Positions 15,521 through 23,158 of a DNA stretch of 30,429 nt are shown here, piece by piece; positions within the stretch are counted from its first letter, which is position 1; each line of letters opens with the position of its first letter. The stretch is from Pusillimonas sp044464525 (GTDB lineage: Bacteria > Pseudomonadota > Gammaproteobacteria > Burkholderiales > Burkholderiaceae_B), in assembly GCF_044464525.1 (NCBI RefSeq), contig NZ_JBIQLE010000036.1, positions 1 to 30,429 on the forward strand. The letters are read 5' to 3'. The position numbers were made by a program, and so were the translations under genes. The notes under the pieces were generated by a model. That model saw only the letters and a list, made by a program, of their open reading frames with translations. It did not search any database and had not been told where the DNA came from.

Positions 15521-15819
15521 GAAACAACGGGCAGGTTGGCCCGGAAAAAGCGAAGCCTGTAGTCTAACAGTGATCGTGATGTTGCCTTCGCTTGATGGCA
15601 TTGTTTTTCCGCCTTCAAAGACGGCAAGTCGCCGAAGGCGTGTGCCTTGGGCGGCGTTTGGTGATAAATTGTCGAGCGAACCGCCCGGTTTGTATGGTTG
15701 CAGGGATCAAGACGCAGCTTGCTGCTGGAGCTTGCAATAACCCACAACAAAATATCAGGGGTTTTCACCATTCCGCCGGATCTTCGATTTCAGCTAAGTA
15801 TGTATAGGGGGTTGAGAAC
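15521..15819. other. Divergent intergenic region between the MFS gene and cfa
   Basis: This 299-bp stretch should hold the promoters of both flanking genes, but no convincing -35/-10 pair was found for either. It contains an inverted repeat CGCCTTC (15610-15616) and GAAGGCG (15634-15640) with a 17-nt loop. It has no convincing coding frame; an 89-codon minus-strand frame through it resembles no family I know. Confidence 0.5.
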
Positions 15820-17076
15820 GTGAGTGCTGTACTGTCTTTAGTGGAAAAAAAACTGGCTTCGCTGCCTTTGCCAGTCCAGGTGGTCATGCCCAGTGGTGAA
15901 ACGGCCGGCTCGAACGACGCACGCATCCGTCTGAAGGTCAAGGATACTTCTACACTGCGGCATCTGGCTTCGGGCGAGGCGGGCAAGCTGGGAATGGACT
16001 ACGTCGAAGGGCGGTTCGATTTCGAAGGCTCGATGCGCGACCTGATGCTGCTGGCTTCGTCGGTTCTGCCCGCTTCGCCTATCGATGCGGCCAAGGGAAA
16101 CTGGTTCACCAGCATGAGGCGGCATTGGATCTCCATACAGCGGCACTCCAAGGTGCGCGATGCCCGTCAGATTCAGTTCCACTATGACTTGTCCGATGAG
16201 TTCTACCAGCTTTGGCTTGATCCGCGCAGGGTGTATTCGTGCGCCTATTTTCGCGAACCCGATTTAACGCTGGCCCAGGCCCAGGAAGCCAAGCTCGACC
16301 ACATCTGCCGCAAGCTGCGGCTGCGTGAAGGCGAGCGTTTCCTTGACATCGGCGCGGGATGGGGCGGCTTGCTGCTGTGGGCGGCCGAAAATTACGGCGT
16401 GGATGCCACCGGCATCACGCTGTCCAAGAACCAGCATGCGCATGTAAATCGGCTGATCGAAGAAAAAGGCCTGTCGGGGCGTGTCCGCATGACTCTGCTT
16501 GACTATCGCGAGCTGGATGAATCCGCGCCATACGACAAAATCGCGTCGGTGGGCATGTTCGAGCATGTGGGGCGCGCGCAGTTGTTTGAGTATTTTTCGA
16601 AGCTGCGCCGCTTGCTCAGACCGGGCGGCTTGATCATGAACCATGGCATCACCGCGGGTGGTGTCTACAACGCCGAAGTGGGCGCGGGCATGGGGCAGTT
16701 CATCGAGAAATACATTTTCCCCGGCGGCGAACTGACCCACATCAGCAACGAGCTGGCACAAATCGCCGAGGCGGGGCTCGAAGACGTCGACGTCGAGAAC
16801 TTGCGGCCGCACTATGCCCGTACCCTTTGGGCCTGGAGCGACGCGCTTGAAGCCCAACTGGACGAGGCCCGCAAAACGCTCAAGGGCGAGAACGCCGAGC
16901 GTTCGCTGCGCGCTTATCGCATCTATCTTGCGGGCTGCGCCATGGGTTTCGAGCACGCATGGATAGCGCTGCATCAGGTACTGCTGCAGCACAAGCCTGT
17001 GGCGGGTCGCAGCGACGAGCTGGATAACCCTTCCGATCTGTCTTATCCGTGGCGGCGCGGCTACATCTATAGCTGA
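15820..17076 (+). CDS. cfa: Cyclopropane-fatty-acyl-phospholipid synthase
   Basis: Cfa transfers a methylene group from SAM to the double bond of unsaturated phospholipid acyl chains, hardening membranes in stationary phase or under acid stress. The 418-residue product has the family's N-terminal substrate domain and a Rossmann SAM domain: GERFLDIGAGWGGLLLWAAE, GVDATGITLSKNQ, DYRELDESAPYDKIASVGMFEHVG with the glutamate-histidine pair, and FYQLWLDPRRVYSCAYF. The start is a GTG at 15820, preceded by AGGGGG eight bases upstream. It is divergent from the MFS gene. Its last 10 bp overlap the end of the convergent MATE gene. No terminator is seen downstream because the convergent gene occupies the space. 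Confidence 0.95.
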   Translation: MSAVLSLVEKKLASLPLPVQVVMPSGETAGSNDARIRLKVKDTSTLRHLASGEAGKLGMDYVEGRFDFEGSMRDLMLLASSVLPASPIDAAKGNWFTSMRRHWISIQRHSKVRDARQIQFHYDLSDEFYQLWLDPRRVYSCAYFREPDLTLAQAQEAKLDHICRKLRLREGERFLDIGAGWGGLLLWAAENYGVDATGITLSKNQHAHVNRLIEEKGLSGRVRMTLLDYRELDESAPYDKIASVGMFEHVGRAQLFEYFSKLRRLLRPGGLIMNHGITAGGVYNAEVGAGMGQFIEKYIFPGGELTHISNELAQIAEAGLEDVDVENLRPHYARTLWAWSDALEAQLDEARKTLKGENAERSLRAYRIYLAGCAMGFEHAWIALHQVLLQHKPVAGRSDELDNPSDLSYPWRRGYIYS

Positions 17077-18482
17077 TAACCGCTTTCTTGGCTGTGCTGC
17101 CGCACCACGCGCCAGTACCAGATGTTCTGTAGCACGGCCGACAGCCCCAATCCGATTGCGGCCATCAACCACATTGAGGCGGCCCCCGTGGGGGCGCCCG
17201 GCATGATCACGTCCAGCAAAGGTTGCAGGCTTCCGGCCAGGGGGCCGAAGCCCAACCACCAGCCTCCGACCAGACCAAGGCCGGTCAGTGCGAAGATCTG
17301 CATCAGCAGCGGTACTACCGCCACCTTGTAGGCGCGCAGCAAGTAAGAGTTTACGCATTGCAGGGCGTCGCACAAATGAAAATATGGCAAGATCTGCAAC
17401 AGCGCGGCGGCCATGGCAGCCACCTCGAGGTTGTCGGTATAAGCTGCAAGAATGGCGGGTCGCCCGCCCATGACCAGGGCGGTGGTGATCACCGCACCCG
17501 CCAAAGCGATGAACAGTCCCGCCAGGCCGGTCTGTCGGGCTCGCGCGACATCGCGCGCTCCGATGGCCTGTGCGGTGAGCGACGCCGAGGCGATGCCAAT
17601 CGACATCGGCAACATATAGCACAATGCAATGAGGTTGGCGGTAATCTGATGGCCGCCCGTCGCGTACATGCCCTCGCGTGCTATGAGCAGGGCCATGAAG
17701 CTGAAAGCGACAACCTCGACCAGATACGAGCCGCCCATGGGAATGCCCAGGCGCAGCAATTCTTTAAGGTCGAGCCAGCGCGGCCGGTCAAGTCGCGGCT
17801 GGAATTGCCGGAAGAAGCTGTCGTGATTCAGAATCCACAGACCCGCCGCCAGGCTGAACCAGCTTGTGATGGCGGTCGATAGCCCGGCGCCCGCCGCTCC
17901 CAAGGCCGGGGCGCCCAGCTTGCCGAAGATGAATATCCAGTTGAACAGCGCCTTTACGGCAATGGCGGCCAGGTTGATCATCATGACAACCTTGGGCCGC
18001 GACACCGCCGTGCCCAGCGCATAAATAGAGCGGAACACCAGCGAGGCGGGCAGGGCGACGATCAGAGCCCGCAGATACCAGGTAACGCCTTCGCGCACGG
18101 CGGGCTCGACATCGCCGGACAGCGAGAGCCACACATTGGGGAACAGCATGGCGGTGGCGCCAAGCAATGAAAGGGCCAGTGCCAGCCAGACCCCCTGACC
18201 CCAGGCCCGGCCAACCTCTAGCAGCCGTTGGGCCCCATAATGCTGGCCGATGATGGGAATCAGGGCATGTATGACGCCCATCAGGCCTACGAAGATAGTG
18301 ATGTAGATGGACACCGCCAGGGACATGGCCTGCAGATCGGCCGCGCTGGCATGGCCCGCCATGGCTGTGTCCATGACTCCGAACGCCATGCTGGCCCAGG
18401 CGCTGATCAGGATGGGCCAGGCTTGGCGCAGGGTTTCCTTGACTTGTGCCAGAAACGCCCGGGTGGACGAAGTGGGGGTCAT
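17067..18482 (-). CDS. MATE family multidrug/lipid-type transporter
   Basis: This 471-residue, 12-helix protein is of the MATE family (MOP superfamily), normally Na+ or H+ coupled exporters of cationic drugs in the inner membrane. Features include AWPILISAWASMAFGVMDTAMAGH in helix 1, HALIPIIGQHYGAQR, ALGAAGAGLSTAITSW in the first half, and GIPMGGSYLVEVVAFSFMALLI, GGHQITANLIALCYMLPMSIGIASASLTAQAIGA in the second half, typical of NorM-type MATEs. Its ATG overlaps the stop of the upstream glycosyltransferase gene in an ATGA, so the two are translationally coupled. The 3' end overlaps cfa by 10 bp. The coupling makes a link with lipid-linked sugar transport conceivable, but a drug exporter remains the default reading. 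Confidence 0.92.
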   Translation of the reverse strand: MTPTSSTRAFLAQVKETLRQAWPILISAWASMAFGVMDTAMAGHASAADLQAMSLAVSIYITIFVGLMGVIHALIPIIGQHYGAQRLLEVGRAWGQGVWLALALSLLGATAMLFPNVWLSLSGDVEPAVREGVTWYLRALIVALPASLVFRSIYALGTAVSRPKVVMMINLAAIAVKALFNWIFIFGKLGAPALGAAGAGLSTAITSWFSLAAGLWILNHDSFFRQFQPRLDRPRWLDLKELLRLGIPMGGSYLVEVVAFSFMALLIAREGMYATGGHQITANLIALCYMLPMSIGIASASLTAQAIGARDVARARQTGLAGLFIALAGAVITTALVMGGRPAILAAYTDNLEVAAMAAALLQILPYFHLCDALQCVNSYLLRAYKVAVVPLLMQIFALTGLGLVGGWWLGFGPLAGSLQPLLDVIMPGAPTGAASMWLMAAIGLGLSAVLQNIWYWRVVRQHSQESGYQL

Positions 18483-20233
18483 CGAGAATCGAGGCGCAGC
18501 AGGCGAAACATCTCACGTCGGTCTGCGCCCCGCTTGCCTTCCCAAAGCACTACGGAATTCGGCGCGAAGTCGGCCAAGCCGGCTTGTACGGCGTCGGGCG
18601 AAGTTTGCTGCAGGACCAGGGTGCACTCTGCGCTGTAGCTGAAACGCAAGTCGTTGAACACCAGGAACGATGCGCGCTGGCCGGTGCCCAGCGACAGCCC
18701 GCGCACGCATTCTCCGGGCCTCTGATGGGTATGCAGAGCCTGCGTCAGATGCGAGGATACTTCGCGATAGCTGCGGACGTAGTCGAGGGCGGGCAGCCAT
18801 AATGTGACCAGCAACAGCCAGGTCAGTACGATTCCACAAGCAGACAGAACCGTACCGCGCCATAGGGCGGCCGGCTTGGTGTGCAGGCGCCAGCGGACGA
18901 TGGCGATCCATGCCAGGGTGCCCAGCAGGGCCATCGCGACGGCGCTCCAGGAGATGAAGGCTTCGTAGCCCCGAGTCTGGCGGGCGATGTTATGCGAGAT
19001 TTGTTCGGGCCACCCGGCTTGCAGCGCGATCCATCCCAGCCAAACGGTGGCGCAAGCAAGCGAAAAGCACATCACGGCGAACCAGTCGAGCGAATTGACG
19101 ACACCCCGGCGCAAGGTGGGCAGGGCGAAGGCGGCGAGCACGGCGGCCGGTACGGCCATGAGGCTGTATTCGGGCTCGAAGGCGTCGGCCAGGAACAGCA
19201 TGATAATGAATGGCCACAGCAGGAACATCAGAGGTATCCAGATGTGCGGCGCGAACAGCCAGGTACGCCAGCGCCAGATGGCCAGCAGGGCGAAGGGCCA
19301 GGTCGGCCACAGAAACCAGGGCAGGTCGCGCAGCACGCCCAGCACAGCCTGGTATTGCGGCATGCCAAACGAGGTGAGGTTCCATAGCCACCAGTTGTGA
19401 ATCCAGTAAGTACTGAAGTTCTTGGCAGGTATCCACCAGAGCAGACCCAGGACGATGGCCAGCACTGCGCTGATGATGAGCCAATGTTTTGCCGGCCAGA
19501 GGGCGCTGCGCGGAATGAATAGGCAGGGTACGGCCAGTATGATGGGCAGCGACCCGATCCAGCCGCGCGTCAGAAAGGCGGCGCCCAAGGCAATGCCCAG
19601 GGTTATCGCGCCTGACAAGGGATGATCGAGCATGCGCGCCACCGCGTAGAACGCCAGGGCCTGGAAGGCAATCAGGGCCGGCACTTCGGATGTTTCGTGC
19701 AATCGCCAGATGATGCCGACGGTGGCGAGGATCAGCAGTAGGGCCGCGTCGGCGATCATGCGGCCGTAGTCGCGCACGGTAGGCTCGCCGCCGAAAGGCA
19801 AGGCCAGTGGCTGGGGCTCGGGCCGTCTTCCCAGCAGGTAGGTGCCGTACCAGACCGAGCCGGTAATAATGCCGAACCACAGCAGATTGGGCAGGCGCGA
19901 TGCAAGAAGCGTGGCTTCGAGCGGCGTTGTGAACAGCTCGAACAAGGGGCTGAAGAGCCAGATGCAAAACGCGCCCACCCAGGTGATGAGCGGCCCGTTC
20001 TGGGCATAGGCCATGTTGCCGATTTTCGGCAGCAGCCAAGCGTGCCAACCGTCCTCAAGGGCGGTCAGCATGGTGGCCAGGCCGGCCACGTCGTCGGTTT
20101 TCCAGGGGTCGCGAAAGAAAAGCCCCGCCAGAATGTACACCAGGCCCAAAGCAAGCAGGGGCAGCCGGGGAAGCTTGGTGGTCGCCGTTGCGGTCAGGCG
20201 TGCCGGCGTTGAGTGGGAGTCATGCAATGCCAC
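18479..20233 (-). CDS. Glycosyltransferase family 39 / ArnT-like membrane protein
   Basis: This 584-residue protein with about 11-12 hydrophobic helices resembles GT-C fold glycosyltransferases of the ArnT/PMT (GT39) group, which use polyprenyl-phosphate sugars at the periplasmic face. The first periplasmic loop carries the family hallmark with paired aspartates, FRDPWKTDDVAGLATML, and is followed by WLLPKIGNMAYAQNGPLITWVG, comparable to the ArnT region that binds the donor. FLTRGWIGSLP and FEPEYSLMAVPA are further matches. A soluble C-terminal region of about 110 residues follows the last helix (after about residue 480). The start is a GTG at 20233 without an obvious Shine-Dalgarno. It precedes and overlaps the MATE gene by 4 bp. 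Acceptor and donor are unknown. Confidence 0.85.
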   Translation of the reverse strand: MALHDSHSTPARLTATATTKLPRLPLLALGLVYILAGLFFRDPWKTDDVAGLATMLTALEDGWHAWLLPKIGNMAYAQNGPLITWVGAFCIWLFSPLFELFTTPLEATLLASRLPNLLWFGIITGSVWYGTYLLGRRPEPQPLALPFGGEPTVRDYGRMIADAALLLILATVGIIWRLHETSEVPALIAFQALAFYAVARMLDHPLSGAITLGIALGAAFLTRGWIGSLPIILAVPCLFIPRSALWPAKHWLIISAVLAIVLGLLWWIPAKNFSTYWIHNWWLWNLTSFGMPQYQAVLGVLRDLPWFLWPTWPFALLAIWRWRTWLFAPHIWIPLMFLLWPFIIMLFLADAFEPEYSLMAVPAAVLAAFALPTLRRGVVNSLDWFAVMCFSLACATVWLGWIALQAGWPEQISHNIARQTRGYEAFISWSAVAMALLGTLAWIAIVRWRLHTKPAALWRGTVLSACGIVLTWLLLVTLWLPALDYVRSYREVSSHLTQALHTHQRPGECVRGLSLGTGQRASFLVFNDLRFSYSAECTLVLQQTSPDAVQAGLADFAPNSVVLWEGKRGADRREMFRLLRLDSR

Positions 20234-20289
20234 GGATCAGTAGGGGAAAATTGACGGAACAGGGCCATCTTAAAGTAAAAAGCCAGTAA

Positions 20290-20314
20290 AAAGGCAGCCC
20301 GGGGGGCTGCCTTT
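20290..20314 (-). terminator. Intrinsic terminator of rpmE2
   Basis: AAAGGCAGCCC (20290-20300) pairs perfectly with GGGCTGCCTTT (20304-20314) around a 3-nt loop. On the minus strand the stem is followed by TTTACTGGCTTTTTAC. It lies about 107 bp after the rpmE2 stop and before the GT39 gene. Confidence 0.85.
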
Positions 20315-20420
20315 GGAGTTCGGTCCTGGAGGGCCGATGCCGGCGGGCGGTTGTACCATTGTGATGGCCGCTTGCCCGGTGGTGGCGTTTCGGCCGACGC
20401 AGGGCGAAACGCCGCTGAAA

Positions 20421-20687
20421 TCAGGAGGCTTTCTTGACGGTGCCGGCGGTGCGGGCAAAACGGGCGCGGAACTTCTCGACGCGGCCGGTTTCAACGATGC
20501 GGGTCTGGGCGCCGGTGTAGAAGGGGTGCGACTCCGAAGTGACTTCGCATTTGAACAGAGGGTAGGTCTTGCCATCGACGTCGATGGTCTCACGGCTGTT
20601 CAGGGTCGAGCGCGAAATGAAAGTGTTGCCGGTTTGCTGATCCAGAAAAACAACTTCGCGGTATTCGGGGTGGATGCCTTCTTTCAT
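20421..20687 (-). CDS. rpmE2: Ribosomal protein bL31 type B (zinc-free paralog)
   Basis: bL31 joins the 50S central protuberance and bridges to the 30S subunit. The 88-residue product begins MKEGIHPEYREVVFLDQQTG and contains TFISRSTLNSRETI, FKCEVTSESHPFYTG and VEKFRARF, the standard type B (YkgM-like) pattern. The zinc-ligand cysteine pairs of type A L31 are absent (only one Cys), so this is the C-minus form, which in many proteobacteria replaces L31 under zinc limitation via Zur. A Shine-Dalgarno (AGGAAA) precedes the ATG. The 259-bp region upstream holds a promoter candidate with a palindromic -10 region. Regulation by Zur is possible but not shown. Confidence 0.97.
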   Translation of the reverse strand: MKEGIHPEYREVVFLDQQTGNTFISRSTLNSRETIDVDGKTYPLFKCEVTSESHPFYTGAQTRIVETGRVEKFRARFARTAGTVKKAS

Positions 20688-20876
20688 GGTAATTTCCTGT
20701 GGCTTGCGCCATTGCTTGTTGGGGGTCGCCAGTCTGGGTGACTTCTGCTTGATTCGCTTTGTGTTCGCGCGCTGCCTTGCCTTGGGCCTTGCTGCGCTTA
20801 CATTGCTTCGTCGTCGGTCGGCGCTGTTGCTGCAAAAAGCGTCGACTACCCAGCCACGTATCCAAAGTAACTCGTA

Positions 20877-20906
20877 ATATTACCATGCCCGGGTTTGTAA
20901 TCTCAA
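20877..20906 (-). promoter_or_regulatory. Candidate promoter of rpmE2 with palindromic -10
   Basis: On the minus strand TTGAGA (20901-20906) and TAATAT (20877-20882) are 18 bp apart. The -10 box lies inside a perfect 10-bp palindrome GTAATATTAC (20874-20883). The rpmE2 ATG is about 190 bp downstream, which would give an unusually long leader. A repressor site overlapping the promoter is possible. Confidence 0.5.
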
Positions 20907-20946
20907 GGGGCTCTTGTGCATGCCGTTGCAAGGATACATCTATCCG

Positions 20947-21624
20947 TTAGACTTGCCCGCGCTCGGCCAGCGAAACGGCGCTTTGTGCAGTGACGATCAA
21001 ATGGTCGAGCAAACGGATGTCGACCAGGGCCAGGGCGTGTTTAAGATGCCGGGTCAGGGCCAAATCGGCCTGGCTGGGCTCGGCCACGCCCGAAGGGTGG
21101 TTGTGGGCCAAAATAAGGGCGGCGGCATGGTGACGCAAGCCCGCCCGCACCACTTCCCGTGGATAGATCGACGCTTGGGTCAAGGTGCCCCGCGCCAGTT
21201 CCTCGGTGGCGATAAGGCGGTATTGGCTGTCCAGATAAAGTGCCATGCAGTGTTCTATACGCAGATGCCCCAGCATGGCGGTACAGAAGTGCTTGACGCG
21301 CTGGGGCTGGTCAAGGGCCTCGCCGCTGCGCAGCGCTTCGGCCAAAGCGCGGCGGTTCAACTCGTTGATGGCGAGCAGCTCGCAGGTTTTGGCCGGGCCG
21401 ATGCCGGGCACCTTGAGCAGAGCCTCGGCATCAGCGGACAGCAGGCCGCGCAGCCCCTTGAAGCGGCTTATCAGGCTGCGGCCCAGGTCGATGGCGTCGC
21501 TGCCTCGTGGGCCGGTGCGCAAGATGATGGCCAGCAGTTCCGGGGTGGTCAGCACCTGGGCGCCGTGGGCCAGAAGCCGCTCGCGCGGACGCTCGGCTTG
21601 GGTGGATAAGGGATCGAAAGACAT
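20947..21624 (-). CDS. radC: RadC family JAMM/MPN+ protein
   Basis: RadC proteins have a JAB1/MPN/Mov34 metalloprotease-like fold; the historic DNA-repair role is doubtful. The 225-residue product has an N-terminal helix-hairpin-helix region (PRERLLAHGAQVLTTPELLAIIL, then LLKVPGIGPAKTCEL) and the C-terminal MPN+ domain with EELARGTLTQASIYPREVV and the zinc signature HNHPSGVAEPSQAD (H-x-H-x(7)-S-xx-D). All metal ligands are present. It is divergent from fkpB, with 48 bp between starts, and precedes rpmE2 on the same strand with 259 bp between. Confidence 0.95.
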   Translation of the reverse strand: MSFDPLSTQAERPRERLLAHGAQVLTTPELLAIILRTGPRGSDAIDLGRSLISRFKGLRGLLSADAEALLKVPGIGPAKTCELLAINELNRRALAEALRSGEALDQPQRVKHFCTAMLGHLRIEHCMALYLDSQYRLIATEELARGTLTQASIYPREVVRAGLRHHAAALILAHNHPSGVAEPSQADLALTRHLKHALALVDIRLLDHLIVTAQSAVSLAERGQV

Positions 21625-21661
21625 AAAGGCTCTAAAATAGAGGAATATGAGATTTTTCTAC

Positions 21662-21666
21662 GGTGA
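21662..21666 (+). promoter_or_regulatory. Ribosome binding site favouring a TTG start for fkpB
   Basis: GGTGA six bases before TTG 21673 is the only Shine-Dalgarno-like sequence near the fkpB start. The alternative GTG at 21694 has none. Confidence 0.5.
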
Positions 21667-21672
21667 CAGATT

Positions 21673-22149
21673 TTGACCTCCCATGCTAATTCCGTGACCG
21701 GTTTTGTCCGTCCGGATTCCTACCTGACCTTGCATTACCGAATCGAACTCGCAAACGGGCCGGCGGCCGGTTCCGTCTTTGCAGACACGTTCACCCAACG
21801 GCCCGCGACATTGCAATTGGGTGTCGGGCAGTGGGCCCCCGGCATGGAAGAAGCACTGGTGGGCCGGGAAGAGGGCGGTCGCTTCACAATGGAGCTCACC
21901 GCCGCGCAAGCCTATGGCGACCGGAACCCCGAGCTATTGCAGCGCGTCACACAGTCTTTGCTTGATGCCAACACCGAGCCCGGAACGGTATTCGAACCGG
22001 GCGACATTGTTGAATTTGCCGCGCCCAACGGCGGGCGGTATTCGGGCGTTTTCAAAGAACGCGGCGACGGCTGGGCATTGTTCGATTTCAATCATCCGTT
22101 GGCTGGCGCCGACCTTCGTATCGAGGTCGAGTTGCTTGGAGTACTGTAA
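21673..22149 (+). CDS. fkpB: FKBP-type peptidyl-prolyl isomerase SlpA/FkpB
   Basis: FkpB is a small cytoplasmic FKBP with an inserted IF chaperone domain, with prolyl isomerase and chaperone activity. The 158-residue product shows the FKBP start (DSYLTLHYRIELANG), FADTFTQRPATLQLGVGQWAPGMEEALVG and AAQAYGDRNPELLQRV, then the insert domain, and returns with WALFDFNHPLAGADLRIEVELLGV. The NHPLAG motif is diagnostic of SlyD/SlpA types. It lacks the His-rich metal-binding tail of SlyD. A TTG at 21673 is chosen as start because of a nearby GGTGA; a GTG at 21694 is an alternative. Its TAA overlaps the ispH ATG (TAATG), the conserved fkpB-ispH pairing. Confidence 0.94.
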   Translation: MTSHANSVTGFVRPDSYLTLHYRIELANGPAAGSVFADTFTQRPATLQLGVGQWAPGMEEALVGREEGGRFTMELTAAQAYGDRNPELLQRVTQSLLDANTEPGTVFEPGDIVEFAAPNGGRYSGVFKERGDGWALFDFNHPLAGADLRIEVELLGVL

Positions 22150-23120
22150 TGGCTAATCATTCCAATCTGTCGGGCGATCAAGGCCTCGAGATCGTGCTGG
22201 CGCAGCCGCGCGGGTTCTGTGCCGGAGTAGACCGCGCGATCGACATTGTCGAACGCGCTCTCGAGCTGCATGGCGCTCCCATCTATGTGCGACACGAAAT
22301 CGTCCATAACCGCTACGTAGTGCAAGACCTTCGCACCAAAGGCGCCATCTTCATCGATGAGCTTGAAGAGGCGCCCGCCGGCGCCATTGTGGTTTTTTCG
22401 GCGCATGGGGTGTCCAAGGACGTTCGCGCCGAGGCCCAGCGCATGGGCTTGCAGGTATTCGACGCTACCTGCCCCCTGGTTACCAAGGTACACGTGGAAG
22501 TGGCGAAGATGCGGGCAGAGGGCCGCGAGATCATCATGATCGGCCATAGGGGCCATCCCGAGGTCGAGGGCACGCTTGGCCAGTCCAAAGATGGGATGTA
22601 CCTTGTTGAAACGCCGCAGGATGTCTTGGAGCTTCAGGTCGTTTCGCCGGACAAGCTGGCATTCGTCACTCAAACCACCCTGTCGGTGGACGACGCCGCG
22701 AAGGTTGCCGATGCCTTGCGCAAACGCTTTCCGAACATCGTCGAGCCCAAGAAGAGCGACATCTGCTATGCCACCCAGAATCGCCAGGATGCCGTCAAGA
22801 TCATGGCCCCGGAGTGCGATCTGGTGCTGGTGGTTGGCAGCGTCAACAGCTCCAACTCAAATCGGCTGCGCGAGGTGGCCGAGCGCCGTGGCGCTCGGTC
22901 TTTTCTGGTCGACGACCCCGACATGATCGATCCCGCCTGGCTTGATGAAACACGGCGCGTAGGTGTAACAGCCGGGGCGTCGGCGCCCGATATACTGGTC
23001 GAGCGGGTCATCGAACGGCTCAAGCAGCTAGGTGCGGTGTCGGTACGCACTTTGCCGGGTGTCGAAGAAACCATTGCATTTCCGCTGCCGCGCGAACTGT
23101 CCCGCAAGCGCGTGGTGTAA
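22149..23120 (+). CDS. ispH: 4-hydroxy-3-methylbut-2-enyl diphosphate reductase
   Basis: IspH (LytB) is the 4Fe-4S enzyme that performs the last step of the MEP pathway, making IPP and DMAPP from HMBPP in the cytoplasm. The 323-residue product retains all three cluster cysteines: PRGFCAGVDRAI, DATCPLVTKVH and KKSDICYATQNRQ. Substrate-binding residues also appear in HEIVHNRYV, FSAHGVS, IGHRGHPEVEGT, the conserved TQTTLS motif and the serine-asparagine motif NSSNSNRLRE. It starts one base inside the fkpB stop codon and is translationally coupled to it. Confidence 0.98.
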   Translation: MANHSNLSGDQGLEIVLAQPRGFCAGVDRAIDIVERALELHGAPIYVRHEIVHNRYVVQDLRTKGAIFIDELEEAPAGAIVVFSAHGVSKDVRAEAQRMGLQVFDATCPLVTKVHVEVAKMRAEGREIIMIGHRGHPEVEGTLGQSKDGMYLVETPQDVLELQVVSPDKLAFVTQTTLSVDDAAKVADALRKRFPNIVEPKKSDICYATQNRQDAVKIMAPECDLVLVVGSVNSSNSNRLREVAERRGARSFLVDDPDMIDPAWLDETRRVGVTAGASAPDILVERVIERLKQLGAVSVRTLPGVEETIAFPLPRELSRKRVV

Positions 23121-23158
23121 CCGCCGGCCCAGGCGGCCCAATATTTACTGGATCAACA

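Noticed and set aside
15502..15771. 89-codon minus-strand frame between the MFS gene and cfa
   Set aside because: It has no family resemblance and no ribosome site, and it overlaps the N-terminus of the MFS gene in another frame.
18990..20048. 352-codon frame inside the GT39 gene
   Set aside because: It lies on the same strand in another frame with Arg/Ala/His-rich composition and no membrane pattern, while the GT39 frame has one.
20590..20931. 113-codon frame upstream of and into rpmE2
   Set aside because: It runs out of frame through the start of rpmE2, has a biased Gln/Arg/Lys composition and no Shine-Dalgarno. I read the region as leader.
23121..23158. CCGCC/GGCGG inverted repeat after ispH as a terminator
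   Set aside because: The stem is only 5 bp and lacks a T-run; the downstream YdgA gene probably shares the transcript.
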